Positions 7,938-17,805 are shown, numbered from the stretch's first letter. The stretch: DNA of 64,000 nt from Gammaproteobacteria bacterium (GCA_021773835.1 JAJFJQ010000059.1:62001-126000), one strand, 5' to 3'. Translations and numbers: made by a program. The notes: generated from the letters alone by a model not told the origin.

Positions 7938-9059
7938 TTAAGTCAACAGGTCCGTCAGTGTAAACGCCGGTATCGGGTGAGCGAATCCTTTCAGCGCCAG
8001 GGGTGCCATTGGTGTCGCCTTTGCGGTTCCATCAAGACTCGCCATGATCTTTTGATCGACCAATACTTCACCACTTGCGGCCTCCCCACATAGGCGTGCG
8101 GCTAGGTTAGTCACGTTGCCGATCGCAGCATAGTCGCGGCGTCCTTCGAACCCGATAAGACCTAAAGTCGCATACCCTTGCGCGATACCACAACCTAAGC
8201 CTAAGTCGAAGCCCCGCTTTGACCACGAATCCCTTATCGGCCCAAACGTCTTCTGCATCTCCATCGCCATTCGGGCGGCCTCCTCCGCGGGTTGTTCGAC
8301 CGGTAGCGGGTCATTAAAAAACACCATCAGCGAGTCACCGGCAAATCGCTCAAGCGTCCCGTGGTGCGCCAACACGAGCTCGCCCATTTTTGCGTGGTAG
8401 ACGCCGAGTAACTCCATTACCTCTTCCGGCTCCGCATTTTCTGTAAACGCCGTAAAGCCGCGCAGGTCGACAAATACAACACTGATTTCCCGCCGATGCG
8501 TTTTCAGTAGCTCTCCGCCCCCAGCGACGATGGCTTCAATCAACGGTGGCGAAAAAAATCCTTTCAACCGCGACAGGCGCTCCAATTGACTTAGCTGATC
8601 GGCGACGCGCTCTTCGAGTCGATGATTCCATTCGGTGAGTTCGTGAGCCTGTGACTTAACCTCGTCTTGCAGCGATTTAATCCGCAGCAGCGATTTCACC
8701 CTAGCCAACAATTCCGGACGATTGATTGGTTTGGTGATGAAATCATCCGCACCGGCTTCGATCCCCTTGATCCGCTCTCGCTGGGGATCGAGCGATGTGC
8801 ACAAGACTACTGGCAGTAAGGCCGTTGCAGGATCTGCGCGTAGTTGCTTACACACGTCGTAACCGGACAACCCAGGCATCATGATGTCGAGCAGCACGAG
8901 ATCGGGCAGATCAGTCGCTATCTGCGTCAAAGCATCTTCCCCGCTGGTTGCAGCCGTCGCTGAATAACCGTTCATGCCGAGCACGTCGACGAGTAACTTG
9001 ACGTTAGCTGGTGTGTCGTCCACAACCAAGATTTTTGCGGATTGGTTCGTGTTGGTCAT
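7938..9059 (-). CDS. Response regulator with class III nucleotide cyclase domain
   Basis: A 373-residue protein. The N-terminal receiver domain (about 8-125) has VVDD and the phosphoacceptor Asp58 in LLDIMMPG. A helical linker (135-175) leads to a class III cyclase domain with VFVDLRGFT and LERFAGDSLMVFF. The position usually held by the adenine-selecting lysine reads Arg or Glu here, so ATP versus GTP specificity is uncertain. It is the last gene of an operon with the multi-GAF kinase and a single receiver, overlapping the receiver gene by 4 bp. Phosphorylation by that kinase probably controls cyclic nucleotide output. Confidence 0.9.
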   Translation of the reverse strand: MTNTNQSAKILVVDDTPANVKLLVDVLGMNGYSATAATSGEDALTQIATDLPDLVLLDIMMPGLSGYDVCKQLRADPATALLPVVLCTSLDPQRERIKGIEAGADDFITKPINRPELLARVKSLLRIKSLQDEVKSQAHELTEWNHRLEERVADQLSQLERLSRLKGFFSPPLIEAIVAGGGELLKTHRREISVVFVDLRGFTAFTENAEPEEVMELLGVYHAKMGELVLAHHGTLERFAGDSLMVFFNDPLPVEQPAEEAARMAMEMQKTFGPIRDSWSKRGFDLGLGCGIAQGYATLGLIGFEGRRDYAAIGNVTNLAARLCGEAASGEVLVDQKIMASLDGTAKATPMAPLALKGFAHPIPAFTLTDLLT

Positions 9060-9427
9060 GTCTTGTGTACGGACAAGCCTTCAATCGTCGCAACGAAGGA
9101 CTTCAAATCGATCGGTTTACTGACAAATCCATCAAAACCGGCATCAGATACGCGGCTGCGGTCTGTCGCAGTGACAGATGCAGTGAAAGCGATCACGGGA
9201 ATCCTAGAAGTCGTAGTGTTCGCACGGATCTGATTGAGCGCCTCAACCCCATCGATGCCTGGCATCTGGATATCCATCAGTACAATGTCAGGAAGGTGCT
9301 CGGCTGCTTGTACGACGCCGTCTTCGCCGTTGTCTGCCGTGAACACTGTGTGCCCGTTCGCTTCAAGAATATCGCGCGCGAGTTTCATGTTCATCGCATT
9401 GTCTTCGACAATTAGTATCGCGCTCAT
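9056..9427 (-). CDS. Single-domain response regulator (DivK/CheY-like)
   Basis: A 123-residue stand-alone receiver domain with acidic pocket VEDN (residues 7-10), phosphoacceptor Asp52 in LMDIQMPG, the switch Thr in AFTAS and the Lys in SKPID. It has no output domain, so it acts as a phosphate shuttle or protein-interaction switch. It overlaps the kinase gene upstream and the receiver-cyclase gene downstream, each by 4 bp (ATGA), which implies tightly coupled translation and a shared pathway. Confidence 0.93.
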   Translation of the reverse strand: MSAILIVEDNAMNMKLARDILEANGHTVFTADNGEDGVVQAAEHLPDIVLMDIQMPGIDGVEALNQIRANTTTSRIPVIAFTASVTATDRSRVSDAGFDGFVSKPIDLKSFVATIEGLSVHKT

Positions 9428-12400
9428 GATTGGTCCGGGAGAGTAAAGGTGAACGTGGAGCCGGTTCCGGGCTCGCTGGTTAACGAGAGCGTGCCACCAT
9501 GCAACTCGACGAAGCGTTTCGTCAGCGCCAGTCCAAGCCCCGTACCTTCTTGTTTATTTGTGTAGTCACCACCGACTTGCCGAAATTCTTGGAAGATTGT
9601 GTCCTGATCCGTTTCCGCTATGCCGATCCCAGTATCAGTAACTGCGACTTCGAGCGTCCCGTCGACCTGGCTTGCGCGCACATCGATACTACCACCGTCG
9701 GGTGTGAATTTTACCGCATTAGACAGCAAGTTCAGCATGATCTGTTTTAACTTGCGTTGGTCGGCATAGAGCTCGCCGAGTCCGGTGCCGGTGTCTAACG
9801 CCAACGCGATGCCGTGTTGTTGTGCCCGCTCACGGATCAAGGTCAGGGTATTCGCCAGCGCCGCTTCGACGTCGAACGACTCAAGCTCCAAATCCATCCG
9901 CCCTGCCTCGATCTTGGACAAATCGAGAATGTCATTGATCAGCGCGAGTAAATGCTTGCCAGAACTGTAAATGTCCTTTAGATAGTCGTCTTGCTTCTCG
10001 TTCAGCTCGCCAAACATCCGCTCGATCAATACTTCAGAGAAGCCGATTATTGCGTTTAGCGGTGTGCGAAGCTCGTGCGACATATTCGCGAGAAATTCCG
10101 ACTTGTGCTGGTCGGCGATCTCAAGCTGGCGGCTCTTATCCTCGATTTCGTGGAATAGCCGCGCATTCTCGATCGCAATGACCGCCTGGTCGGCAAATGT
10201 CACCAACAGCGCGATCTCTTTATCTGAAAAAGGCTTAGGCGGGGCCCGATTAACGGATATCGAGCCTACAACACGGCCCTCCCATAACATGGGGGCAATA
10301 ACAATGGAGAAGTTACCAACCCGCTCGTACAAGCCGCGCAAGGACGGTGGCATTTCCGTAAGGTTGCCAACATTCGGAAAATGAACAGGACCTTGTTGGT
10401 GTATCGCCGGTGCCAAAGCCGTTTGCTCGAGCGGCAGCGGAAACAGGTTTGTTAATCTTTCTAATTCCACCCCGCGAAACGCGCCGACATGCGCTAACCC
10501 GTCTTCACCAGCGAGCATAATGCCAAGCTCTTCACTAGCAAATAAACGCTCGCAGCTGTCTAGAATCTTCTCGAACACCGGCGCGGTGTCAGCCACTGAG
10601 CTGCTGATCACACTCAGCACTTCGGCGGTGGCCGTTTGCTGCTCCAACGCTTCGTTGGTTTCGTTGAACAAGCGAGCATTTTGGATCGCGATCACCGCCT
10701 GGTCAGCAAAAGTCTCCAAAAGCGCAATTTCTTTGTCCGTAAACGCCCTCGGCGGGTGACGCGTTAGTACGATCGAGCCGATACCACGGCCTTCCCATAG
10801 CATCGGCGCCACGATATTCGAAAAGTTACCTACTTTGTCAAAAAACCATTGGTATGCCGGAGTCATCTCGCCAAGGTCCCCGACATCGGGCGTATGCACA
10901 ATGCGGCGCTCGCGAATGGCCACACCCGTATGGGACTGCTCGAGCGGAATCGGAAACACATCCCGCAGCTCCTCTGAGAGTGCCCCACGGAGCGAACCGA
11001 GATGGAGTAAGCCATCGTCGCTCGTAAGTGTAACCACGATCTCGCCGCATTCGAATAAGCGCTCACAACTGTCGAGGATCTTTTCGAATACCGGCGCCGT
11101 ATCGGAGACGGAACTGCTGATAACGCGTAATACTTCCGCCGCCGCGGTTTGATGCTCGAGCGCTTCAGTGGTTTCGTTGAATAGCCGCACGTTCTCAAGC
11201 GCGATGGCCGCTTGATCGCCGAACGTGCGAAGTAACGCCAGCTCCCGATCATTAAACGGCCGAACTTCCATACGGCGCAGCACGATCGTGCCGAATGGTT
11301 GCCCCTCGCGCAGCAATGGCGCAACCACGATCGTACGATGACCAAGACGATGTGCTATTTCGTAGCCACGCGGGTATTCGTCCACTTCAGCTTGCATGTC
11401 TTCGACATGAATCGTTTTACGATCGAGCACAGCGCGTCCTGAGGTCGAGGTCCGGTCAATCGGGATGACCTCGGCCTCCAGTGCGTCGTCCGCCCTGTCG
11501 CCGCGCGACGTAACATGGTGCAGCTTGTCGCCTATTGTCAGATAGATCGACGCCGTGGCCGCCGTGCATAAATCCGCGGCCCGCTCGGCGAGCGCTTCGA
11601 GTACCGGTTGTACATCGCTTGGCGACTCCGTAATAACACGTAAGACTTCGCTTATCGCCGTTTGTTGTTCCAATGCCTCTTGCGTCTCGTTGAACAAGCG
11701 CACGTTCTCGATAGCGATCACCGCCTGATCAGCGAAGGTTTTCAGCAAATTTATCTGCTTTTCGGGAAACGGCCCTTTCTCTTCACGTGCAATCACGAGC
11801 GTGCCAACCACCTGGTCTTCACGCATCAGCGGCACACCGAAACAGCTGCCGACTTCCTGTGCGGCCCCGGCCATGTTGTATTCTGCATCGGCCGATAAAT
11901 CGACGATCTGCACCGGCTCGCGTTCGAGGACGATTCGCCCACTCAACGAGGTGCGTCCTGGCTTTACCGGAAAACCAGTCTGCGCTAGCGCTATGGCCTC
12001 CGGCGGCAACCCGTGTACGGACGTCAAATGGATCCATTCGCCATCGAAGCGCATGGCAGCACCCATTTTGGCGTTGCACAGTTTCATGGAAAGCGCCGTG
12101 ATCGTGTCGAACACCGGCTGCACATCGGTTGGCGATGCTGAAATCACATGCAATATTTCACTGCTCGCCGTCTGCTGCTCTAATGCTTCCTGGGTCTCGT
12201 TGAACAGACGGACGTTTTCTATCGCTATCACCGCCTGCTCGGCGAAGGTCTTCAGCAGGTTGACCAAATTATCAGGAAACAAGCCGATCTGCGGACGCCC
12301 GACGGTGATCGCCCCAAGTACCTGTCCTTCGTTAATCAACGGCACCGAAAGCATGCTCTGAGAAGCCGCTTGGCGGCGCATGTATTGCGTGTCCTTCGAC

Positions 12401-14313
12401 ACATCGGGAATTTGCACCGGCGCACGTTCAAGCACCGCACGTCCGCTGATCGTACTCGGCGCGGGCTTCATTGGGAAAATGGTACGGGTCGCATCGCTCG
12501 TCTGTCGCGATAGTCCGACCTCGCTCCCAATATGCATCAACTCCCCGTCAAAGCGCACCGCGAACCCAAACGCTGCATTGCAAAGTGTAACGGCACGTTC
12601 GGTAATCGCATCGAACACTGGCTCCACATCGGTGGGGGAGCTACTGATAACGCTCAGAATCTCAGCGGTAGCCGTCTGACGATTCAGGGCCTCTTGTGTC
12701 TCATTGAATAAACGGGCGTTTTCTATCGCGATAACCGCCTGGTCGGCGAAGCTTTCGAGCAAGCTAATTTGCCTTTCGGTGTAAGGAGCGCGAAGCGTTC
12801 GCCCGACGCTGATCGATCCGATCGCGCGGCCGTGTCGCAAAATCGGTACGCCGAGCACACTTTGCATACCGGTATCTTGCACGGCGCGTTTCACTGCGCC
12901 GTCGTAATTGGCTTCAATGTCAAGGGTCTGAACCGACTTACCCTCTAGAATCGCACGCAGGGATATCAGGCCAGCATGAGGTGGGGTTGGGAAAATCTCT
13001 TGCACAGCGGTTTCGAGCTTTTGCGGGACTCGCGATGCCGCTAAACTCGCTATTTCGCCGTCATAGCGAGTCACCAAGACCATTTCTGAATTGCTCAGCG
13101 CCCCTGCGCGTTCCGCTATCGCATCGAAGACCGGCTGCGCGTCGGTGGGGGAGCTACTGATAACGCCTAGTATCTCGGCGGTAGCTGTCTGACGGCTCAG
13201 GGCCTCTTCGGTTTCATTGAACAGACGTGCGTTTTCAATTGCGATCACGGCCTGATCGGCGAAAGTTTCAAGCAAGTTAACCTGCTTATCGGAGAATGGA
13301 CTATGCAGACTTCGCGCAACGGTGATCGAGCCTATAACTCGGCCTTCCTGTAGTATCGGTACTGCGAGAGCGCTACGTAAACCCATATTTTGTACGGCGC
13401 GTTTCACTTCACCGTCGTAACCGGACTCCGCGTCAAGGCTGTGGGTCTGAACCGGCTCACCGGCTAGAATCGCGCGCAGGGAGATCAAGCCGGAATGCGG
13501 GACGGTTGGGAACATGTTTTGCAGTACCGACTCGACCCCTTGCGGGACTCGTGCCGCAGCCAAATGAACGAGCGCGCCGTCATACCGAGTTACTAAAGAC
13601 CATTCCGCTCCAAACAACGCCACGGAGCGTTCCGCTATTGCATCGAAGACTGGCTGCGCGTCAGTTGGCGAACGGCTGATAATACCTAGAATTTCGGCGG
13701 TTGCCGACTGACGATCCAAGGCCTCTTGGGTCTCATTGAACAGACGGGCATTCTCGATAGCAATGACCGCTTGGTCGGCGAAGGTTTGTAATAACTTGAT
13801 GTGATTGTCCGAAAACAAACCTGGTTCTGCGCGGCCGACCCCAATAGATCCAATGCAGGTGTCGCCAATTAGCATCGGTACGGCGAGAACGTTTCGAAGT
13901 TCAGATTGTAGGCCCGCATCCTTGACCGCGTAGTCGGTGTCATTCACGATGTCGGCACTTTGCACCGGCGCACGATCTTCGATAGCTTGTGTGACAAGCA
14001 GTCCGCGGCCCGGGAGCATCGGAAACACAGCCCGAACTGCTGCTTCCGACTCCGGCGATACACCGTGATAGGCGACCATGTGGATCTGCTCCCCGTCGAA
14101 TCTGGTCATTGAGCCCATCCCCGCATCGCACAAATCCATCGCCCGTTCAGTTATGACGTCGAATACTGGCTGTAGATCACTCGGCGACTCGCCGATGATC
14201 CGCAACACATCGTTGATCGCGGTGCGATAAGCACGTTCTTCTTCCAGCTCGGCGGCGCACGCTTCGAGCTCTCGCTCGAGTGCCGTATAGGATTTTTTTG
14301 AGGTATCGGTCAT
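9424..14313 (-). CDS. Giant sensor histidine kinase with eight GAF domains
   Basis: A 1629-residue soluble kinase. A short coiled coil at the N-terminus is followed by eight GAF domains repeating every ~170 residues (about 510 bp), each introduced by a helix reading like ALEQQTATAEILxVISSSPTD. The kinase core at the C-terminus has the H-box SHELRTPLN with phosphoacceptor His1413, an N-box (LNLLSNAVKF), DTGIGI and GTGLGLAL. No membrane segment is evident, so ligands are sensed in the cytoplasm. GAF sequences fall into subgroups (1-5 are alike; 7 and 8 form a near-duplicate pair), suggesting growth by duplication. It heads an operon with two receiver genes. Confidence 0.93.
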   Translation of the reverse strand: MTDTSKKSYTALERELEACAAELEEERAYRTAINDVLRIIGESPSDLQPVFDVITERAMDLCDAGMGSMTRFDGEQIHMVAYHGVSPESEAAVRAVFPMLPGRGLLVTQAIEDRAPVQSADIVNDTDYAVKDAGLQSELRNVLAVPMLIGDTCIGSIGVGRAEPGLFSDNHIKLLQTFADQAVIAIENARLFNETQEALDRQSATAEILGIISRSPTDAQPVFDAIAERSVALFGAEWSLVTRYDGALVHLAAARVPQGVESVLQNMFPTVPHSGLISLRAILAGEPVQTHSLDAESGYDGEVKRAVQNMGLRSALAVPILQEGRVIGSITVARSLHSPFSDKQVNLLETFADQAVIAIENARLFNETEEALSRQTATAEILGVISSSPTDAQPVFDAIAERAGALSNSEMVLVTRYDGEIASLAASRVPQKLETAVQEIFPTPPHAGLISLRAILEGKSVQTLDIEANYDGAVKRAVQDTGMQSVLGVPILRHGRAIGSISVGRTLRAPYTERQISLLESFADQAVIAIENARLFNETQEALNRQTATAEILSVISSSPTDVEPVFDAITERAVTLCNAAFGFAVRFDGELMHIGSEVGLSRQTSDATRTIFPMKPAPSTISGRAVLERAPVQIPDVSKDTQYMRRQAASQSMLSVPLINEGQVLGAITVGRPQIGLFPDNLVNLLKTFAEQAVIAIENVRLFNETQEALEQQTASSEILHVISASPTDVQPVFDTITALSMKLCNAKMGAAMRFDGEWIHLTSVHGLPPEAIALAQTGFPVKPGRTSLSGRIVLEREPVQIVDLSADAEYNMAGAAQEVGSCFGVPLMREDQVVGTLVIAREEKGPFPEKQINLLKTFADQAVIAIENVRLFNETQEALEQQTAISEVLRVITESPSDVQPVLEALAERAADLCTAATASIYLTIGDKLHHVTSRGDRADDALEAEVIPIDRTSTSGRAVLDRKTIHVEDMQAEVDEYPRGYEIAHRLGHRTIVVAPLLREGQPFGTIVLRRMEVRPFNDRELALLRTFGDQAAIALENVRLFNETTEALEHQTAAAEVLRVISSSVSDTAPVFEKILDSCERLFECGEIVVTLTSDDGLLHLGSLRGALSEELRDVFPIPLEQSHTGVAIRERRIVHTPDVGDLGEMTPAYQWFFDKVGNFSNIVAPMLWEGRGIGSIVLTRHPPRAFTDKEIALLETFADQAVIAIQNARLFNETNEALEQQTATAEVLSVISSSVADTAPVFEKILDSCERLFASEELGIMLAGEDGLAHVGAFRGVELERLTNLFPLPLEQTALAPAIHQQGPVHFPNVGNLTEMPPSLRGLYERVGNFSIVIAPMLWEGRVVGSISVNRAPPKPFSDKEIALLVTFADQAVIAIENARLFHEIEDKSRQLEIADQHKSEFLANMSHELRTPLNAIIGFSEVLIERMFGELNEKQDDYLKDIYSSGKHLLALINDILDLSKIEAGRMDLELESFDVEAALANTLTLIRERAQQHGIALALDTGTGLGELYADQRKLKQIMLNLLSNAVKFTPDGGSIDVRASQVDGTLEVAVTDTGIGIAETDQDTIFQEFRQVGGDYTNKQEGTGLGLALTKRFVELHGGTLSLTSEPGTGSTFTFTLPDQS

Positions 14314-14536
14314 ACGATCACGACCGATGCCTGGATCCGTGGATAGTAAATCGACATCGTTAAATAATTCGTTCTTGACCCTGGTGCGTTGCGAGTAAGA
14401 CTCGCAGAAAATCGGTGAACAGACTGGTTATACTACGCGCAATTCATCGCCGCATGGGTGACAAATCCAGCATTCATTCGTTCGTCTTTCACCCTAACAA
14501 ATTGTCGCATACGTCACGCGGCAAGATCATTTGCCC

Positions 14537-15460
14537 TTATTGAACGATACGGAACATCAGCACTCCGGCGATCATCGCGCACATTCCGAGTAATTCTAGT
14601 CCGGTGATTTTCTCGCGAAAATATCCCCACGAAATTACAAGTGTAAAAACTGCCTCGATCTGTCCGACGGCCCGAACGTATGAAGCGTTTTGCAAGGCAA
14701 ACGCACTGAACCAACCAATCGATCCGAGTGCGCTAGTTAGGCCGATAAAGGCAATAATTCGTCGATGCGGCCAGAGCTGGCTGAAGACACTCGGCTCGCG
14801 CGCCAACAGCCACAGACCGAGAAAGACCGTTTGCATCCCTGTTCCAACAAGAACCGTCCAAGTACCCCGCCACAGAAATCCACCCGGTTGCAATATTAAC
14901 GTTGCTTCTCGGAAACACAGATACGACATGGTGAACATTACCGCGCACATCAAAGCCACCTGTGCGACTTTGCCGGTTAGTTTCGCGCCAAACCCGTCGC
15001 TCCACACGCCGAAGGACCGTGCCTCGAGTTTGCCGATAAGCATTAGCAAGACGCCTACGAAAACCACCAGTAATCCGATCCAGCCCATCGTCGAAAGACG
15101 CTCGGAGAAAAGCAACGAGCCGATCACCGCGGTGAGCAAAATATCGCTTTTGGTCAACATCGTGCCGACCGCAAAACTTTTTAGCGAGAACATATGAATC
15201 AATAAGGCCGTCGCCAACACCTGCGACAAGGCTCCACCAAACACATAAGCAATGAACATCCGGCTAAACGTCGGCACGCCACCACCTTCCAGATACAAAA
15301 GGCCGGCGAGAAAAAATGCGATAAATGGGAGACCAAACAACGAGCGCACATAGGTCGTGCCCATCGTCGACATGGTCTGGCTCAAGGTTTTTTGCGCCGC
15401 GGTGCGTATCGCCTGCATCAGTGCGGCAAAGACACTTAGCGGGATCCAGAAAAACTCCAC
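14537..15460 (-). CDS. EamA-family membrane transporter (DMT superfamily)
   Basis: A 307-residue inner-membrane protein with about ten hydrophobic helices arranged as two five-helix halves, the normal layout of EamA drug/metabolite transporters. Helix-end motifs such as LLFSERLSTMGWIGLLVVFVGVLLM and the matching SWGYFREKITGLELLGMCAMIAGVL in the second half are the family's paired signatures. The substrate cannot be predicted. It is monocistronic on the minus strand. The ~220 bp on its downstream side, toward the kinase gene start, hold no gene that I can support. Confidence 0.88.
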   Translation of the reverse strand: MEFFWIPLSVFAALMQAIRTAAQKTLSQTMSTMGTTYVRSLFGLPFIAFFLAGLLYLEGGGVPTFSRMFIAYVFGGALSQVLATALLIHMFSLKSFAVGTMLTKSDILLTAVIGSLLFSERLSTMGWIGLLVVFVGVLLMLIGKLEARSFGVWSDGFGAKLTGKVAQVALMCAVMFTMSYLCFREATLILQPGGFLWRGTWTVLVGTGMQTVFLGLWLLAREPSVFSQLWPHRRIIAFIGLTSALGSIGWFSAFALQNASYVRAVGQIEAVFTLVISWGYFREKITGLELLGMCAMIAGVLMFRIVQ

Positions 15461-15532
15461 GGATTCCCTTTTTTAAAACTACAAGCAGTACATCGAGGTA
15501 CAGGCGACCTCGGCGAAATTACAAGACATGGG

Positions 15533-15940
15533 TTAAGGCTGCGCCGGCACCGACGGCAGCGATTTGATGTCGTCTATCCAGTCGAGCGCGGAGTCATGCC
15601 AAATCTGCTTATTCGGCTTCAGCACGGTGCGCTGGTTTAAAACACCGACCCGTAGGCCGTAAACTTTTGGACCTTCTCCAACCGACGTCGCGCATATCGC
15701 CGATCCACATTCCCCGCAGAAGCTCTGCGCGCGCTTGTTGCCGCTTTGCGCCGTCTTTACGTATACCTTTGGCTCCGTCGTGGTGAAATTCAATGCATCG
15801 GGAAGCGTAAACACAACCGTACGAAACGCTGTACCAGACATGACTTGGCAATCTGTGCAATGGCAGATCACAATCCGCTCCGGATCGATCTCGGCAGTAA
15901 ATTTGATTGCACCACAGTGACACTGTCCATCGACATTCAT
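15533..15940 (-). CDS. GFA-family zinc protein
   Basis: A 135-residue protein of the glutathione-dependent formaldehyde-activating (GFA/CENP-V) fold. Zinc ligands are visible as Cys7-x-Cys9, Cys26-x-Cys28-x2-Cys31 and a later FCGECGSAI. Founding members were proposed to bind S-hydroxymethylglutathione, but most homologues have no proven reaction. It lies between the EamA gene and a luciferase-like monooxygenase, all on the minus strand with ~65-75-bp gaps. A second GFA protein is encoded at 62073-62528. Confidence 0.88.
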   Translation of the reverse strand: MNVDGQCHCGAIKFTAEIDPERIVICHCTDCQVMSGTAFRTVVFTLPDALNFTTTEPKVYVKTAQSGNKRAQSFCGECGSAICATSVGEGPKVYGLRVGVLNQRTVLKPNKQIWHDSALDWIDDIKSLPSVPAQP

Positions 15941-16006
15941 TTAATTCCCTCTCAATGTGAGTACGGTTTTGATGATTAGATTTCTAGGGCTCGATCGATG
16001 CGGACC

Positions 16007-17053
16007 CTAGCCGAGCAACACCCCTGCCCATTGTTCGATTGCGTCTTCGTGACCAGGCACAATCTGTACCGCGACCTGATCGTATCCCGCCTCACGCAAT
16101 AATTCGATGCGTTCCCGGATCTCTTCAACCGTGCCGGTCAAAGTGCACGCTTTGAGTATCTCGCCGGTGACAAATTGTTCCTCTTCTGGGCGAAGATACA
16201 TCAAGTGCCCATCGTGCAAGGTCATATAACGCGCATCCGCCGGCTCATATCGTTCATAGACTTCTCTATAGGCCTGGATCAGCGATTGTAATTCAGGCGG
16301 CGCGTTGGCTTTGTCGCCGTCTTCTACGAACCAATGCCATGCAATCGCCGGTAACGGACCGGCCTGAGCTCGCGCCCGCGGCGAGTCATAGGCTTCACCG
16401 GGTTCGAGTACGCAACCAAGATTGAAACAACTTGTGTAGATTGAATCGGGATCGCGGCCAGCCGCCCGCGCCGCATCTCGTACCCAACCCGATTCAGCCG
16501 CGGAACCTGGGTTCATCCACGTCGTAACAAATCCATCACCAGTCTCTGCAGCAAGTTGGCGCGCCTTGGGGCCGAACGCGGCAATATGAACCGGGATCGG
16601 ATCATCTACGTTAATAAAACCGTCTGCCGGTTGCATGAACTTCATTTTACGGATCTCACCTTCGACTTCGGCCTCTACCACCTCGCCGCTCCAAAGCGCG
16701 CGCATTACTCTCGTGTATTCAACGATATCGGCGCGCTTTTGTGCCTTCAAACCCATCGTACGACGGGCGGTATAGCCAGTGCCTATCCCGGCGATCACGC
16801 GACCCGGTGCAAGCGCGTTGAGCGACGCCATGGCGTTAGCCGCGACCGGCGCGATACGGTTTGATGGAACGAGCACACCGGTGCAGAGCTTGATCTGGCT
16901 GGTCTTCATTGCCGCGGCCGCCATCGCCACTAAAATATCGGTGCACAACAACTGCGTGTCGTAAAACCAGGCATGGGAGAACCCTAATTCCTCTGCACGT
17001 TGCACGACTTTCCACGACGTGGCGGTCGGCGTTAGCTGTATACCGATATCCAA
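16007..17053 (-). CDS. LLM-class flavin-dependent oxidoreductase
   Basis: A 348-residue luciferase-like (bacterial TIM-barrel) oxidoreductase. The N-terminus reads DIGIQLTPTA, followed by the typical GVLVPSNRIAPVAANAMASLNALAPGR region and the GIGTGYTARRTMG loop near the flavin/F420 pocket; IPVHIAAFGPKARQLAAE is the later LLM signature. It may use FMNH2 or F420; this cannot be decided here. It may be cotranscribed with the GFA gene. The regulator gene starts on the opposite strand ~150 bp away. Confidence 0.87.
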   Translation of the reverse strand: MDIGIQLTPTATSWKVVQRAEELGFSHAWFYDTQLLCTDILVAMAAAAMKTSQIKLCTGVLVPSNRIAPVAANAMASLNALAPGRVIAGIGTGYTARRTMGLKAQKRADIVEYTRVMRALWSGEVVEAEVEGEIRKMKFMQPADGFINVDDPIPVHIAAFGPKARQLAAETGDGFVTTWMNPGSAAESGWVRDAARAAGRDPDSIYTSCFNLGCVLEPGEAYDSPRARAQAGPLPAIAWHWFVEDGDKANAPPELQSLIQAYREVYERYEPADARYMTLHDGHLMYLRPEEEQFVTGEILKACTLTGTVEEIRERIELLREAGYDQVAVQIVPGHEDAIEQWAGVLLG

Positions 17054-17176
17054 GATCTACTCCCGGTGTTCTAGAACCGCCGCCTGTTCGTCGGTCCGGT
17101 TAGTGGAATGTTGGGCTCAATCTACCCTGCTTGGTGTTCAAGTGAAATCTTGCGTTTCGAAAAACTGTCGTCTATT

Positions 17177-17196
17177 ATTTCTGTAAGTAAAGAAAT
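17177..17196. promoter_or_regulatory. Palindromic operator candidate before the GbsR-like gene
   Basis: ATTTCT-N8-AGAAAT, ending 10 bp before the preferred ATG of the regulator. The same 6-8-6 palindrome occurs at 17765-17784 just before the next gene. Read on opposite strands the two also share TTAC next to the AGAAAT arm. Position and repetition suggest autoregulation by the regulator encoded immediately downstream. Confidence 0.6.
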
Positions 17197-17206
17197 TAAT
17201 GAAATT

Positions 17207-17728
17207 ATGAAATTAAGCGCAACAATGACCCGATTTATCCTGCACTGGGGCGAAATGGGCAGCCGCTGGGGCGTCAATCGATCGGTCGCTCAGATCCACG
17301 CACTGCTCTATCTCTCACCCGAGCCGCTTACCGCAGAAGAAATCGCGGATACCTTGGAGCTCGCTCGTTCGAATGTCAGCAACGGCCTGAAAGAATTACA
17401 AAGCTGGGAGTTGATCTCCATCGCCCATGTGATGGGTGATCGACGCGACCATTTTCGCGCAGAGCAAGACGTGTGGGAGATGTTGAGGACAGTGATCGAA
17501 GGGCGTAAGCGACGTGAAATCGATCCCACCATCGACTTGCTCAAAGATTGCGTCGAAGACATGAAGCGTGAAAACGATACGCCGGACGATGTACGCGACC
17601 GCATCGCGGCAACCTTAGAGTTTCTCGACGAAGCGAATCGTTGGTACGAACAAATCGGGCGCCTACCACGCGCGATTCTGATCAAATTAATGCGTATGGG
17701 CGCAAAAGTATCGAAATTGGTTGCCTGA
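17207..17728 (+). CDS. GbsR/MarR-family transcriptional regulator
   Basis: A 173-residue winged-helix protein from the ATG at 17207. An in-frame ATG 99 bp upstream would place the palindrome inside the gene and add a tail unlike the family, so I reject it. The core is MGSRWGVNRSVAQIHALLYL, then the recognition region TAEEIADTLELARSNVSNGLKELQSW and a wing containing GDRRDHF; this is typical of GbsR-like repressors. A helical C-terminus probably mediates dimerisation. It heads a co-directional run with DUF4166, TIGR01777 and DCC genes and likely controls them through the palindromes at 17177 and 17765. Confidence 0.85.
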   Translation: MKLSATMTRFILHWGEMGSRWGVNRSVAQIHALLYLSPEPLTAEEIADTLELARSNVSNGLKELQSWELISIAHVMGDRRDHFRAEQDVWEMLRTVIEGRKRREIDPTIDLLKDCVEDMKRENDTPDDVRDRIAATLEFLDEANRWYEQIGRLPRAILIKLMRMGAKVSKLVA

Positions 17729-17764
17729 AAACGTCGGAGAATCGGTAAAAAAATTTACTTTGAA

Positions 17765-17784
17765 ATTTCTCTTATTACAGAAAT
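17765..17784. promoter_or_regulatory. Second palindromic operator candidate, before the DUF4166 gene
   Basis: ATTTCT-N8-AGAAAT again, 21 bp before the ATG at 17806 and 36 bp after the regulator stop. A further AAATTT-rich half-like sequence precedes it (about 17753-17768). It would allow a regulator-controlled internal promoter for the three-gene block. Confidence 0.6.
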
Positions 17785-17805
17785 TACAATACTTACATAC
17801 AAATC

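Noticed and set aside
10838-11345. Frames opposite to or shifted within the kinase gene
   Set aside because: They are shadows of the repetitive GAF coding sequence in other frames.
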